A stretch of 64,000 nucleotides of DNA from Draconibacterium halophilum. Lineage in GTDB: Bacteria; Bacteroidota; Bacteroidia; Bacteroidales; Prolixibacteraceae. Below are positions 1 through 7,988 of the stretch, one piece after another. The notes under the pieces are model-generated. The model saw only the letters and a list, made by a program, of their open reading frames with translations, did no database searches and had not been told where the DNA came from. Each line of letters opens with the position of its first letter. Position 1 is the first letter of the stretch. The stretch spans positions 4,381,501 to 4,445,500 of the forward strand of contig NZ_CP048409.1 in the NCBI RefSeq assembly GCF_010448835.1, given 5' to 3'. A program made the translations under genes and the position numbers.

Positions 1-262
1 ATCATCAGAAAAAAAACAAGAGATTTTTGCCAAACATGGCAAATCAGCTCAAGACACAGGTAGCACAGAAGGTCAGATTGCGTTGTTCTCAACAAGAATT
101 AACCACTTGACAGAACACCTGAAAAAAAACAAAAAAGACCACAGCACCCGTCGCTCGTTGATTAAATTAGTAGGTAAGCGTCGTAGCTTGCTCGACTACC
201 TTATCAAAAAAGATATCGAACGATATCGTGCGATTATTAAAGAATTGAACTTACGTAAGTAA
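1..262 (+). CDS. rpsO: 30S ribosomal protein S15, 5'-truncated by window edge
   Basis: The reading frame is open from base 2 and ends with TAA at 260-262; about 86 residues are visible and only the extreme N-terminus is missing. S15 binds 16S rRNA in the small-subunit platform. The visible protein has the family pattern: an N-terminal GSTEGQIA segment, then helices with RINHLTEHLKKNKKDHSTRR and KRRSLLDYL, the rRNA-binding signature of S15. It lies directly upstream of pnp, the classical rpsO-pnp order, but a strong terminator separates the two here, so pnp is probably read partly from its own promoter or by read-through. Confidence 0.96.
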   Translation, partial: SSEKKQEIFAKHGKSAQDTGSTEGQIALFSTRINHLTEHLKKNKKDHSTRRSLIKLVGKRRSLLDYLIKKDIERYRAIIKELNLRK

Positions 263-270
263 ATTATATT

Positions 271-304
271 GAAAGGCAATGCATTGGTATTGCCTTTCTT
301 TTTT
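271..304 (+). terminator. rho-independent terminator after rpsO
   Basis: A perfect 10-bp stem (GAAAGGCAAT at 271-280 with ATTGCCTTTC at 289-298), an 8-base loop and a run of T. It lies between rpsO and pnp and so could uncouple their expression. Confidence 0.85.
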
Positions 305-381
305 GTAAATTGCAAATCCTCACCACCCATTGTAATTAACAAAGGCCGCTTTACAGGCCGCAAAAAATTTTTATTTGAATT

Positions 382-2703
382 ATGGTAAACGCTACAGTTA
401 AAACAATCGATCTTGCCGATGGCAGGAAGATTACCATTGAAACCGGCAAATTGGCCAAACAAGCCGATGGTTCGGTAGTGGTTCGAATGGGTGACACCAT
501 GTTGCTGGCAACAGTTGTGTCGGCAAAAGAAGCAAGAGAAGATGTGGATTTTATGCCCTTATCGGTTGATTACCGCGAAAAATTTTCCGCCGCAGGACGT
601 TTCCCGGGTGGTTTCCTGAAAAGAGAAGCCCGTCCGAGTGACGACGAAATTTTGGTTGCACGTTTAGTAGACCGTGCACTTCGTCCACTTTTCCCGGATG
701 ATTACCATGCAGAAACAGCAATGATGATTTCGCTTGTTTCTGTTGGAACAGATGAAATGCCAGATGCACTGGCAGGATTAGCTGCTTCGGCAGCCATTGC
801 AGTTTCAGATGTTCCTTTTGAAACACCTATTTCTGAATGTCGTGTTGCCCGAGTAGACGGACAATACGTAATCAACCCATCTCGTGTGCAAATGGAAGAA
901 GCTGACCTGGAAATTATGGTTGGTGCTTCGTACGACAACATTATGATGGTTGAAGGCGAAATGAGCGAAGTTTCGGAAGAAGTAATGCTGGAAGCCATAA
1001 AAGTGGCACACGAAGAAATTAAAAAGCAATGTAAAGTTCAGGAAGAATTAGCTGCTGAGCTGGGTGTTGTTAAACGGGAGTATTGCCACGAAAACAATAA
1101 CGAGGAGCTGCGCGAGCGTGTAAACGCAGAAACTTACGAAGCTTGTTACGAGGTTGCCAAAAAGCAATTAACCAACAAAGCCGAGCGCATGGATTCTTTT
1201 ATGGTAATTCGCGATGAGTTTATCGAGAAATACACAGAAGAAAATGCTGAAAACGAGGAAATTGACTTAGAACAGCACATTGGTTTAATTAAAAGATATT
1301 ACCACGACGTTGAAAAAGAAGCCATGCGCCGCATGATTCTTGACGACAAAATTCGTTTAGACGGACGTGCAACCAACGAAATTCGTCCTATTTGGGGTGA
1401 AGTAAATTACTTGCCGGGTGCACACGGTTCATCAATTTTTACCCGTGGCGAAACCCAATCGTTAACTTCGGTTACATTGGGTACAAAAATGGACATTAAA
1501 AAAATTGACAATGTAACCTTCCAGGGAACGGAAAACTTCCTGTTACATTACAACTTCCCTCCATTTTGTGTTGGCGATGCAAAAACACCACGCGGAACCA
1601 GCCGCCGTGAAATCGGTCACGGAAACCTGGCCTTACGCGGTTTAAAACGAATGATTCCTGAAGATTTCCCTTACGTTGTTCGTATTATGTCCGACATTCT
1701 TGAGTCGAACGGTTCGTCATCAATGGCAACTGTTTGTGCAGGAACAATGGGAATGATGGATGCCGGTATTAAAATTAAGAAACCGGTATCGGGTATCGCA
1801 ATGGGATTGATTACCGATAAAGGCGCTGAAAAATACGCTGTTCTTTCTGACATTTTAGGTGACGAAGACCACCTGGGCGACATGGACTTTAAAGTTACAG
1901 GTACTGCCGATGGTATTACTGCTACCCAAATGGACATTAAAGTTGACGGACTACCATACGAAGTGCTTGCCGAAGCATTGCAACAGGCCAAAGAAGGTCG
2001 TTTGCACATTTTAGGCGAAATGCTGAAAGTTATTCCTGAGCCACGCGAAGATTACAAACCAAATGTTCCACGTATTGAGACAGTTATGATTCCGAAGGAC
2101 ATGATTGGTGCAATTATCGGACCTGGAGGAAAAGTAATTCAAGCCATTCAGGAAGAAACCAATACAGTTATTGTAATTGAAGAGATAGACGATCAGGGTA
2201 AAGTTGAAATTTCGGGACAAGGACTGGAGCCAATTGAAGCTGCAAAAGCTAAAATTAAGGCCATTACTGCACTTCCTGAAGTAGGCGAAGTTTACCAGGG
2301 AAAAGTAAAATCGGTAGTTTCTTTCGGAGCATTTATCGAAATTATTCCCGGAAAAGAAGGTCTGTTACACATTTCGGAAATGGCTTGGGAGCGTGTTGAA
2401 AACGCTGAAGACTTTGCCAAAGAAGGAGAAGTTGTTGAAGTTAAACTGATTGGTGTAGACGAAAAAACCGGCAAACTGAAACTTTCAAAGAAAGTTCTTC
2501 TTCCAAAACCAGAAGGTTATGTAGAGCGCCCACCAAGAGATAACCGTGGTGGTGACCGCAGAGGCGGCGACCGTCGTGGTGGCGATTTTAGAGGTGGCGA
2601 TCGCAGAGGTGGCGACAGAAGACGCGATGACCGTCGTGGTGGTGGTGATGACCGCAGAGGTGGTGATCGCAGAGAATTCCGTCCTCGTCGCGATAACGAC
2701 TAA
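382..2703 (+). CDS. pnp: polyribonucleotide nucleotidyltransferase (PNPase) with RGG-rich tail
   Basis: PNPase degrades RNA phosphorolytically from the 3' end in the cytoplasm. The 773-residue product has two RNase PH domains (about 10-230 and 310-550; FSAAGRFPGGF near the N-terminus), a KH domain with the GPGG loop at 580-583, and an S1 domain from about residue 634 (GEVYQGKVKSVVSFGAF). After the S1 domain there is a tail of about 55 residues made of repeated DRRGG/RGGD units, which accounts for the extra length over the roughly 710 residues of the E. coli enzyme; such RGG tails are RNA-binding low-complexity segments. The start follows an A/T-rich leader without a Shine-Dalgarno sequence. 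The stop codon is contributed by a dispersed repeat (see 2698-2805). Confidence 0.97.
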   Translation: MVNATVKTIDLADGRKITIETGKLAKQADGSVVVRMGDTMLLATVVSAKEAREDVDFMPLSVDYREKFSAAGRFPGGFLKREARPSDDEILVARLVDRALRPLFPDDYHAETAMMISLVSVGTDEMPDALAGLAASAAIAVSDVPFETPISECRVARVDGQYVINPSRVQMEEADLEIMVGASYDNIMMVEGEMSEVSEEVMLEAIKVAHEEIKKQCKVQEELAAELGVVKREYCHENNNEELRERVNAETYEACYEVAKKQLTNKAERMDSFMVIRDEFIEKYTEENAENEEIDLEQHIGLIKRYYHDVEKEAMRRMILDDKIRLDGRATNEIRPIWGEVNYLPGAHGSSIFTRGETQSLTSVTLGTKMDIKKIDNVTFQGTENFLLHYNFPPFCVGDAKTPRGTSRREIGHGNLALRGLKRMIPEDFPYVVRIMSDILESNGSSSMATVCAGTMGMMDAGIKIKKPVSGIAMGLITDKGAEKYAVLSDILGDEDHLGDMDFKVTGTADGITATQMDIKVDGLPYEVLAEALQQAKEGRLHILGEMLKVIPEPREDYKPNVPRIETVMIPKDMIGAIIGPGGKVIQAIQEETNTVIVIEEIDDQGKVEISGQGLEPIEAAKAKIKAITALPEVGEVYQGKVKSVVSFGAFIEIIPGKEGLLHISEMAWERVENAEDFAKEGEVVEVKLIGVDEKTGKLKLSKKVLLPKPEGYVERPPRDNRGGDRRGGDRRGGDFRGGDRRGGDRRRDDRRGGGDDRRGGDRREFRPRRDND

Positions 2704-2805
2704 TACTAATTGTTTTCAGTGTGAGCCTTAAGCGAAACACTGAAATTACAATGGTTAATGCCGATTGAAAAATTAAAGTTTTAATTTGATTTCACATCGG
2801 TATAA
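2698..2805 (+). repeat. MITE-like 105-bp dispersed repeat, copy 1
   Basis: This stretch closely matches 9744-9852 in the same orientation (about 85% by eye). It begins with TAATACTAATTG and ends with CACATCGGTATAA; the ends form an imperfect terminal inverted repeat (TAATACYAAT against TTATACCGAT). Inside are a CAGTGT/ACACTG hairpin and a GCCGAT/ATCGGT pairing. The first three bases of the element are the stop codon of pnp. No coding potential is seen. Confidence 0.8.
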
Positions 2806-2834
2806 GAGCTGAATAAATTTCAAGCAAAATAATA

Positions 2835-2865
2835 AAACGCTCCGCCTTTTGGTGGGGCGTTTTTT
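2835..2865 (+). terminator. rho-independent terminator downstream of pnp (copy 1 of a duplicated terminator)
   Basis: A 12-bp stem with G-T pairs (AAACGCTCCGCC with GGTGGGGCGTTT), a TTTT loop and a T tail. The same sequence recurs at 3888-3917. Confidence 0.9.
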
Positions 2866-2925
2866 GTTGCCCCTCAACCTGCTCAAAAACATATAGCTCC
2901 AATCTCGCTATAAATCAGACTCTTC

Positions 2926-2943
2926 AAAAAAAAAAAAAAAAAA
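2926..2943 (+). repeat. poly-A tract of 18 bases
   Basis: An uninterrupted run of 18 A lies in the 2866-3050 spacer, which otherwise holds only A/T-rich sequence upstream of the next gene. It may be phase-variable or a sequencing-length uncertainty. Confidence 0.9.
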
Positions 2944-3050
2944 CGATCTACTAATCCTGGAGAACATAAGTTTTATTAAAAACTTTTCTATAGCTTTAAT
3001 CCATTATAAACCCTTACAATAAATTTTGTAAGCCACCAAAAACAAGAATA

Positions 3051-3755
3051 ATGATACAAATAAAATCTTTAAAGAGATTACTATTAAGCGCATCTTTATT
3101 AGTCTTACTAACCTTTAGTGCAAATCATTCTTTGGCTTTTCACCGGCATCATATTAGTAATGATTCAACAAACTTTGCAGAAAAGACAACAATTAAAAAG
3201 ATTTCATTTCTAGTGGGTGCTAATTTTACCAAGTACTTACCGACTGAAGATAGAAAAAGTTTGGGCGATGTTACTGCCCCGTTTAACTTAGGTAGCGAAA
3301 TACTTTTGAGTTACCCAATTACCCAAGATTGGAATACTTACATAGGTATAAACTACCAATACGGAAAAGTTACATCAACCCACCCCTATTATGGCAGAAG
3401 AACATGGTTTCACGAACTATCGTTCCCTATTCTTACAGATCTCCCTTCATTCAAACTTTTTAAATCAAGATTTTTATTAAGAACCGGATTATATATAGGG
3501 ACTAATGTGAAGATTAAAAGAGAATCAAGAGGAAACAAATTAACAGCAGATAACGAATGGCGCGATGTACCATTAAATTATAAAGATGATAGGTTTATTT
3601 GTGATTATTATTTTGGATTACAAAACCAAAATTTAAACGCACTATCGCCATTTTATTTTACATTTTTCATAAAACACCAGCTTAATACAAATTTTCTCAA
3701 TAAAGACGACATTACTAAATTTAAATTCGGTGTTCAAGTAAAAATTAAATTATAA
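3051..3755 (+). CDS. outer-membrane beta-barrel protein, uncharacterised
   Basis: The 234-residue product has a signal peptide (residues 1 to about 29, LLLSASLLVLLTFSANHSLA). The mature part alternates aromatic and polar residues as in small outer-membrane barrels (SFLVGANFTKYL, NTYIGINYQYGKV, RFLLRTGLYIGTNV) and ends in a terminal strand KFKFGVQVKIKL. No specific family is recognised; a structural or porin-like role in the outer membrane is inferred from these features only. The gene and the 30-codon ORF after it sit between two identical terminators, so this unit could have been inserted or duplicated together with a terminator. Base composition is more A/T-rich than pnp. Confidence 0.75.
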   Translation: MIQIKSLKRLLLSASLLVLLTFSANHSLAFHRHHISNDSTNFAEKTTIKKISFLVGANFTKYLPTEDRKSLGDVTAPFNLGSEILLSYPITQDWNTYIGINYQYGKVTSTHPYYGRRTWFHELSFPILTDLPSFKLFKSRFLLRTGLYIGTNVKIKRESRGNKLTADNEWRDVPLNYKDDRFICDYYFGLQNQNLNALSPFYFTFFIKHQLNTNFLNKDDITKFKFGVQVKIKL

Positions 3756-3759
3756 TACC

Positions 3760-3852
3760 ATGAAAAACCTTCGAATTATTCTACTTTCTATTTTTGTTTT
3801 TGCTTCATTTAGTAAATCTCAAGCCCAATTAAATAGCTATGATCAGAATTAG
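3760..3852 (+). pseudogene. truncated secreted-protein gene (signal peptide plus about 10 residues)
   Basis: ATG at 3760 follows the previous stop by 4 bases. The 30 codons give MKNLRIILLSIFVFASFSKSQ-type signal sequence with an AQ cleavage site, then a short stretch ending YDQN and TAG at 3850. Past the TAG the same frame stays open (MYTTLDEDF...) into the terminator at 3888. It looks like the 5' stub of a second exported protein gene whose body was deleted; a genuine micro-peptide is the alternative. Confidence 0.55.
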
Positions 3853-3887
3853 ATGTATACAACTCTTGATGAAGATTTTTTAGCTGT

Positions 3888-3917
3888 AAACGCTCCGCCT
3901 TTTGGTGGGGCGTTTTT
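3888..3917 (+). terminator. rho-independent terminator, copy 2 of the pnp terminator
   Basis: The stem, TTTT loop and T tail are identical to the hairpin at 2835-2865. It ends the unit 3051-3852. Confidence 0.9.
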
Positions 3918-4170
3918 TTATTCTCACAAAGTCGTCTCCCGACTAAAGCTCGGGTGATGACTACACACTATATTCAATGGAGGCTTTCTTTTCGGATACC
4001 AGACAGCCTTTCTCTGTTATCCGATGATTGTTATCTTGCGGCAGAGAACCATTCGCTGACAGAAGATAGCCTTCCTCTTCTATAAGATGGTCATTATATT
4101 ATGTCTTCGGACGCAGAAAATGAAGCACTGAAGCACCGAAACTAAAAACCTGTAACCTGCAAAGTGAAAC

Positions 4171-4197
4171 AGATTTCTCACTGCGCTTCGAAATGAC
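4171..4197 (-). repeat. short GTCAT...ATCT dispersed repeat
   Basis: On the minus strand this reads GTCATTTCGAA, four bases, then AGTGAGAAATCT. The two end blocks recur at 54334-54370 around a different centre. It lies in the 3918-4251 spacer, which otherwise shows no gene. Confidence 0.6.
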
Positions 4198-4251
4198 AGG
4201 TCGTTGAACTTCCAATTCCTTTCACTAACTTCGCCACAAAATTTGTAAAAC

Positions 4252-4734
4252 ATGGGCAATTGGTCAGAAAATTTAAAACAAACAATAGACGAAAAATTAA
4301 AAGATTCAAGGGATAAAGACCTGCGCTTTTTCCGTATCGACGAATTTAAACGCAATATTTCGCGTGTCGATGATTTTTCGAATTCCTGCCCCGTTTGCAA
4401 AAGAGAACAAATTGATATTGCTGAAGCCGTAAACACCATCGAGCAGGCCGTAAACCACGTTGGCAAACATCGCCGCAATTACGACCGGTTGATCTCCCGC
4501 CTTTCAAAACACATGCAGAAAGAGCACGGTTTTTACGCGCCATACTATTTCACCTACCTTATTTCATTCTTTGGAATTATTGGAGGCTCGCTGCTTGGCT
4601 ACGGGCTCATGCAACTAAATGCCGATATTAAACTCGAACTGTTCCTCATTGGTTTTTCCATCGGGCTGTTGCCTACTTACGTTTGGGGTCATTTAAAAGA
4701 CAAAAAGATCAGAAACGAGAAAAAACTAATGTAA
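4252..4734 (+). CDS. membrane protein with CPVC motif, uncharacterised
   Basis: The 160-residue product is not recognised. Residues 1-95 are soluble and charged, with a single CPVCKRE motif around residue 45 that could bind zinc as half of a ribbon, followed by a His-containing helical stretch (NHVGKHRRNYDRL). Two hydrophobic segments follow at about 104-122 and 128-146, and the protein ends in a basic tail (KDKKIRNEKK). The arrangement fits a cytosolic N-terminal domain anchored by a C-terminal two-helix hairpin. It stands alone between a repeat-bearing spacer and the prolyl oligopeptidase gene. Confidence 0.7.
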   Translation: MGNWSENLKQTIDEKLKDSRDKDLRFFRIDEFKRNISRVDDFSNSCPVCKREQIDIAEAVNTIEQAVNHVGKHRRNYDRLISRLSKHMQKEHGFYAPYYFTYLISFFGIIGGSLLGYGLMQLNADIKLELFLIGFSIGLLPTYVWGHLKDKKIRNEKKLM

Positions 4735-4843
4735 GATTTATTCAATAAACTGTGTGAAGCTGTTACCTTTCCGGCACTCGCATGACTGATGTCAAGGAAA
4801 TTGTAATCAAGAATTATTTATTTAGTGAAAAAACAACTGCAAT

Positions 4844-6970
4844 ATGAGAAAGACTATTTTATTTGTATTGGCATCAATCGTTTTGTTTGCCTGTACTGAA
4901 CAAAAACCAAAATTGGAATATCCCGTGACAAAAAAAGGAGATGTAAAAGACACCTATTTTGGTGTTGAAGTGGCCGACCCGTATCGTTGGTTGGAAGACG
5001 ACCACTCGGACGAAACCGCCGAATGGGTAAAAGCACAAAACAAAGTAACCTTTGGCTACCTGAACCAGATTCCTTACCGCGAAGAACTGGAAGACAGACT
5101 TTCGTCGTTATGGAATTACGAAAAAGTAGGTGCGCCGTTTAAAGAAGGCGACTGGACCTATTTTTATAAAAACGACGGGCTGCAAAACCAATACGTTGTT
5201 TACCGTTTTAAAACCGGTGAGGATGAATCTACAGCCGAAGTTTTTCTTGATCCGAATACTTTTGCCGAAGATGGAACCACTTCGTTAGACGCTTTAAGCT
5301 TTTCGGAGAACGGCAAAATTGCAGCCTATTCCATTTCGGAAGGTGGCAGCGACTGGCGTAAGGTAATTATTATGAATACCGACACCAAAGAACAAATGGG
5401 CGACACACTTATTGATGTTAAATTCAGCGGAATTTCGTGGAAAGGCGACGAAGGATTCTTCTACTCCAGCTACGATAAACCGGAAGGCAGCCAATTGTCG
5501 GCAAAAACCGATCAGCATAAATTGTACTATCACAAACTGGGCACCGCGCAAAGTGAAGACGCACTGATATTTGGCGGCACACCCGAAGAAAAGCACCGTT
5601 ATGTAGGTGGTGGTGTAACCGATGATAATCGCTACCTGGTAATTACTGCCAGTGTTTCTACCTCCGGAAATAAACTGTTTATAAAAGACCTGACCAAACC
5701 AAATAGCAAACTAATTACGATAATTGGAACCGACGAAAGCGATACCTATGTTATCGAGAATGTAGGCACAAAACTATACCTGGTTACCAATTTAAATGCA
5801 CCAAATCAGAAAGTGGTTATCACCGACGCGAGTAATCCAACTCCTGAAAACTGGGTGGATTTTATTCCTGAAACCGAAAACGTACTTAGCCCGTCAACCG
5901 GAAGCGGTTATTTCTTTGCCGAGTATATGATTGATGCGGTATCGAAAGTTTTCCAGTACGACTACAACGGGAAATTAATTCGCGAAGTGGAACTTCCGGG
6001 TGTAGGATCGGTTGGTGGTTTTGGCGGGAAAAAAGAAGCTACAGAAATGTATTACACGTTCACCAACTACATTACACCGGGAAACATTTACCAGTATAAC
6101 TTTGAAACGGGAGAATCAGAACTATACCGCAAACCTGCAATCGACTTCAATCCAAACAATTTCGAAAGCAAACAGGTTTTCTACAGTTCGATAGACGGCA
6201 CTAAAATTCCGATGATTATTACCTACAAAAAAGGTACGGAGTTGAATGGTAAGAATCCAACAATCCTTTACGGTTACGGAGGTTTTAACGTCAGTCTTAC
6301 ACCAAGCTTTTCGGTTACCAATGCTGTTTGGCTGGAGCAAGGCGGTGTTTATGCCGTGGCTAATTTGCGTGGCGGTGGCGAGTACGGAAAAAAATGGCAC
6401 GATGCAGGTACTCAAATGCAAAAGCAAAATGTGTTCGACGACTTTATTGCCGCTGCCGAATACCTGATTGCAGAGAACTATACATCGAGCGATTACCTGG
6501 CTATTCGCGGAGGATCGAACGGAGGTTTGCTGGTTGGCGCAGTAATGACACAACGCCCCGAGTTAATGAAAGTAGCACTTCCGGCAGTGGGCGTACTCGA
6601 TATGTTGCGCTACCACACTTTTACCGCCGGTGCAGGCTGGGCTTACGATTATGGGACTGCCGAGGACAGTGAGGAAATGTTTGACTACCTAAAAGGCTAT
6701 TCTCCGGTACACAATGTAAAAGCGGGTGTTGCTTATCCGGCAACACTTATAACTACCGGCGACCACGACGATCGTGTTGTTCCGGCTCACAGCTTTAAAT
6801 TTGCGGCAGAATTGCAGGCAAAACAAGCCGGCAACAATCCGGTTCTTATCCGCATTGAAACCGATGCCGGACACGGAGCAGGAACTCCGGTAAGCAAAAC
6901 CATCGAGCAATATGCCGATATTTTTGGTTTTACACTTTGGAATATGGGCATTCAAACACTGGCGGAATAG
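4844..6970 (+). CDS. prolyl oligopeptidase (S9A family) lipoprotein
   Basis: This 708-residue serine peptidase cleaves short peptides after proline. A lipoprotein signal peptide ends in the lipobox LFAC (Cys17), so it is probably anchored in the periplasm or outer membrane. An N-terminal KGDVKDTYFG and DPYRWLEDD segment starts the family fold, residues of roughly 75-420 form the beta-propeller, and the C-terminal alpha/beta hydrolase carries the nucleophile Ser558 in GGSNGG, the acidic residue in the DHDDRVVP segment (640-646) and His677 in DAGHGAG. The length is normal for S9A enzymes. It is monocistronic and followed by a large palindromic element. Confidence 0.95.
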   Translation: MRKTILFVLASIVLFACTEQKPKLEYPVTKKGDVKDTYFGVEVADPYRWLEDDHSDETAEWVKAQNKVTFGYLNQIPYREELEDRLSSLWNYEKVGAPFKEGDWTYFYKNDGLQNQYVVYRFKTGEDESTAEVFLDPNTFAEDGTTSLDALSFSENGKIAAYSISEGGSDWRKVIIMNTDTKEQMGDTLIDVKFSGISWKGDEGFFYSSYDKPEGSQLSAKTDQHKLYYHKLGTAQSEDALIFGGTPEEKHRYVGGGVTDDNRYLVITASVSTSGNKLFIKDLTKPNSKLITIIGTDESDTYVIENVGTKLYLVTNLNAPNQKVVITDASNPTPENWVDFIPETENVLSPSTGSGYFFAEYMIDAVSKVFQYDYNGKLIREVELPGVGSVGGFGGKKEATEMYYTFTNYITPGNIYQYNFETGESELYRKPAIDFNPNNFESKQVFYSSIDGTKIPMIITYKKGTELNGKNPTILYGYGGFNVSLTPSFSVTNAVWLEQGGVYAVANLRGGGEYGKKWHDAGTQMQKQNVFDDFIAAAEYLIAENYTSSDYLAIRGGSNGGLLVGAVMTQRPELMKVALPAVGVLDMLRYHTFTAGAGWAYDYGTAEDSEEMFDYLKGYSPVHNVKAGVAYPATLITTGDHDDRVVPAHSFKFAAELQAKQAGNNPVLIRIETDAGHGAGTPVSKTIEQYADIFGFTLWNMGIQTLAE

Positions 6971-6993
6971 GCGTATTGTTGGGCTAAGAAATA

Positions 6994-7140
6994 ACTAACC
7001 CCATCCTTTAGGTTGGGGACTTTTAAGTTCGTGCGTACCTCAGGATTAAAAGGGAATTTTGTAATTTAAAACTTACAAAATTCCCTTTTAATCCTTTTTC
7101 ACATTCATATTTTAGCCCCGCCATAAATGACGGGGTTAGT
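6994..7140. repeat. nested concentric palindrome (147 bp)
   Basis: The outer arms are ACTAACCCC (6994-7002) and GGGGTTAGT (7132-7140). The inner arms are a perfect 22-bp inverted repeat, 7043-7064 and 7073-7094, with an 8-base loop. Each side also contains its own small hairpin (CCCCA...TGGGG on the left, CCCCG...CGGGG on the right). Both palindromes share a centre near 7068. It may serve as a terminator for the upstream gene, and its layout resembles paired REP units. Confidence 0.85.
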
Positions 7141-7216
7141 CAAGGCTTCTAACACGTAGTCATAATCCGCGAAAATATTTATTACGAACAAGCCCAAATT
7201 TTCAATCAATAAATAC

Positions 7217-7224
7217 TACTTTTG
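7217..7224 (+). promoter_or_regulatory. Bacteroidota -7 box TACTTTTG
   Basis: It matches TAnnTTTG and lies 50 bp before the kinase start. No good TTG/TTTG box is seen 19-21 bp upstream. A transcript from here would begin inside the hairpin at 7226-7256. Confidence 0.45.
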
Positions 7225-7225
7225 G

Positions 7226-7260
7226 ATTCCCGGTAGCACGATTTGTTACCGGGAATTTTT
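7226..7260 (+). terminator. hairpin with T-run just before the deoxynucleoside kinase gene
   Basis: A perfect 10-bp stem (ATTCCCGGTA with TACCGGGAAT), an 11-base loop and five or more T. It ends only 13 bases before the next start codon, so it may be an upstream terminator, an attenuator, or a 5' stabilising structure. Confidence 0.65.
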
Positions 7261-7273
7261 ATGTTGAAAAACG

Positions 7274-7906
7274 ATGCAATTTCTGGTTATTGAAGGAAAT
7301 ATAGGAGCCGGCAAATCAACACTTTCGCGAATGATTGCCGAAGATTACAACGCCAAACTGGTGTTGGAGCAATTTGCCGATAATCCTTTTCTGCCAAAGT
7401 TTTACAAAGACAAAGAACGCTATTCTTTTCCGCTCGAACTTTCGTTTTTGGCCGACCGCTACAACCAGATAAAAAACGAAGTACTCAACCTCGATCTTTT
7501 TCATTCGTTTATGGTAGCCGACTATTATTTTGCCAAAACAGCAATTTTTGCCGAAAACACACTGAAAAAAGACGAGTACCATCTTTTCCGACAGATCTTC
7601 AATATAATTTTTGAATCGATGCCCAAACCCGACTTGTATGTTTACCTCCATTCAGATGTCGACCGCCTGATGGAAAACATAAAAATGCGCGGTCGGGATT
7701 ATGAACAAAACATGGATTCTGATTACCTGAAAAAAATCGAAGTCGGATACTTTAACTTTTTTAAACAAATTTCCTCCTTTCCCATTCTGATTGTTGACAT
7801 TAATGGCATCGATTTTGTCAAAAATCCTGACCATTATCAGCGATTAAAAACCGCTATTTTCAATAGCGATTATAAATTAGGGGTAAACCGTCTGATATTA
7901 GGATAA
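7274..7906 (+). CDS. deoxynucleoside kinase (dAK/dGK type)
   Basis: The 210-residue cytosolic enzyme phosphorylates deoxynucleosides in nucleotide salvage. The P-loop GNIGAGKST is at residues 8-16 and is followed by the family segment VLEQFADNPFLPKFY. Later come the substrate-side FLADRYNQIK region and the lid-type RGRDYEQ segment near residue 136. Length and domain order are normal for the bacterial dNK family; dA versus dG specificity cannot be read from the sequence. It is monocistronic and preceded by a hairpin and a -7 box. Confidence 0.92.
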   Translation: MQFLVIEGNIGAGKSTLSRMIAEDYNAKLVLEQFADNPFLPKFYKDKERYSFPLELSFLADRYNQIKNEVLNLDLFHSFMVADYYFAKTAIFAENTLKKDEYHLFRQIFNIIFESMPKPDLYVYLHSDVDRLMENIKMRGRDYEQNMDSDYLKKIEVGYFNFFKQISSFPILIVDINGIDFVKNPDHYQRLKTAIFNSDYKLGVNRLILG

Positions 7907-7922
7907 AAACTTGGCCTGCAGC

Positions 7923-7952
7923 TTTCAAATATTAAAAAGCTTTCTATTTTTG
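7923..7952 (+). promoter_or_regulatory. probable promoter for the OmpA/TPR lipoprotein gene
   Basis: A -7 box TATTTTTG (7945-7952) with TTTC 18 bp upstream (7923-7926). The start codon lies 36 bp downstream. Confidence 0.5.
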
Positions 7953-7988
7953 TCTGCCGAATGTGAATTTTTAATTTAAGTGTAAATA

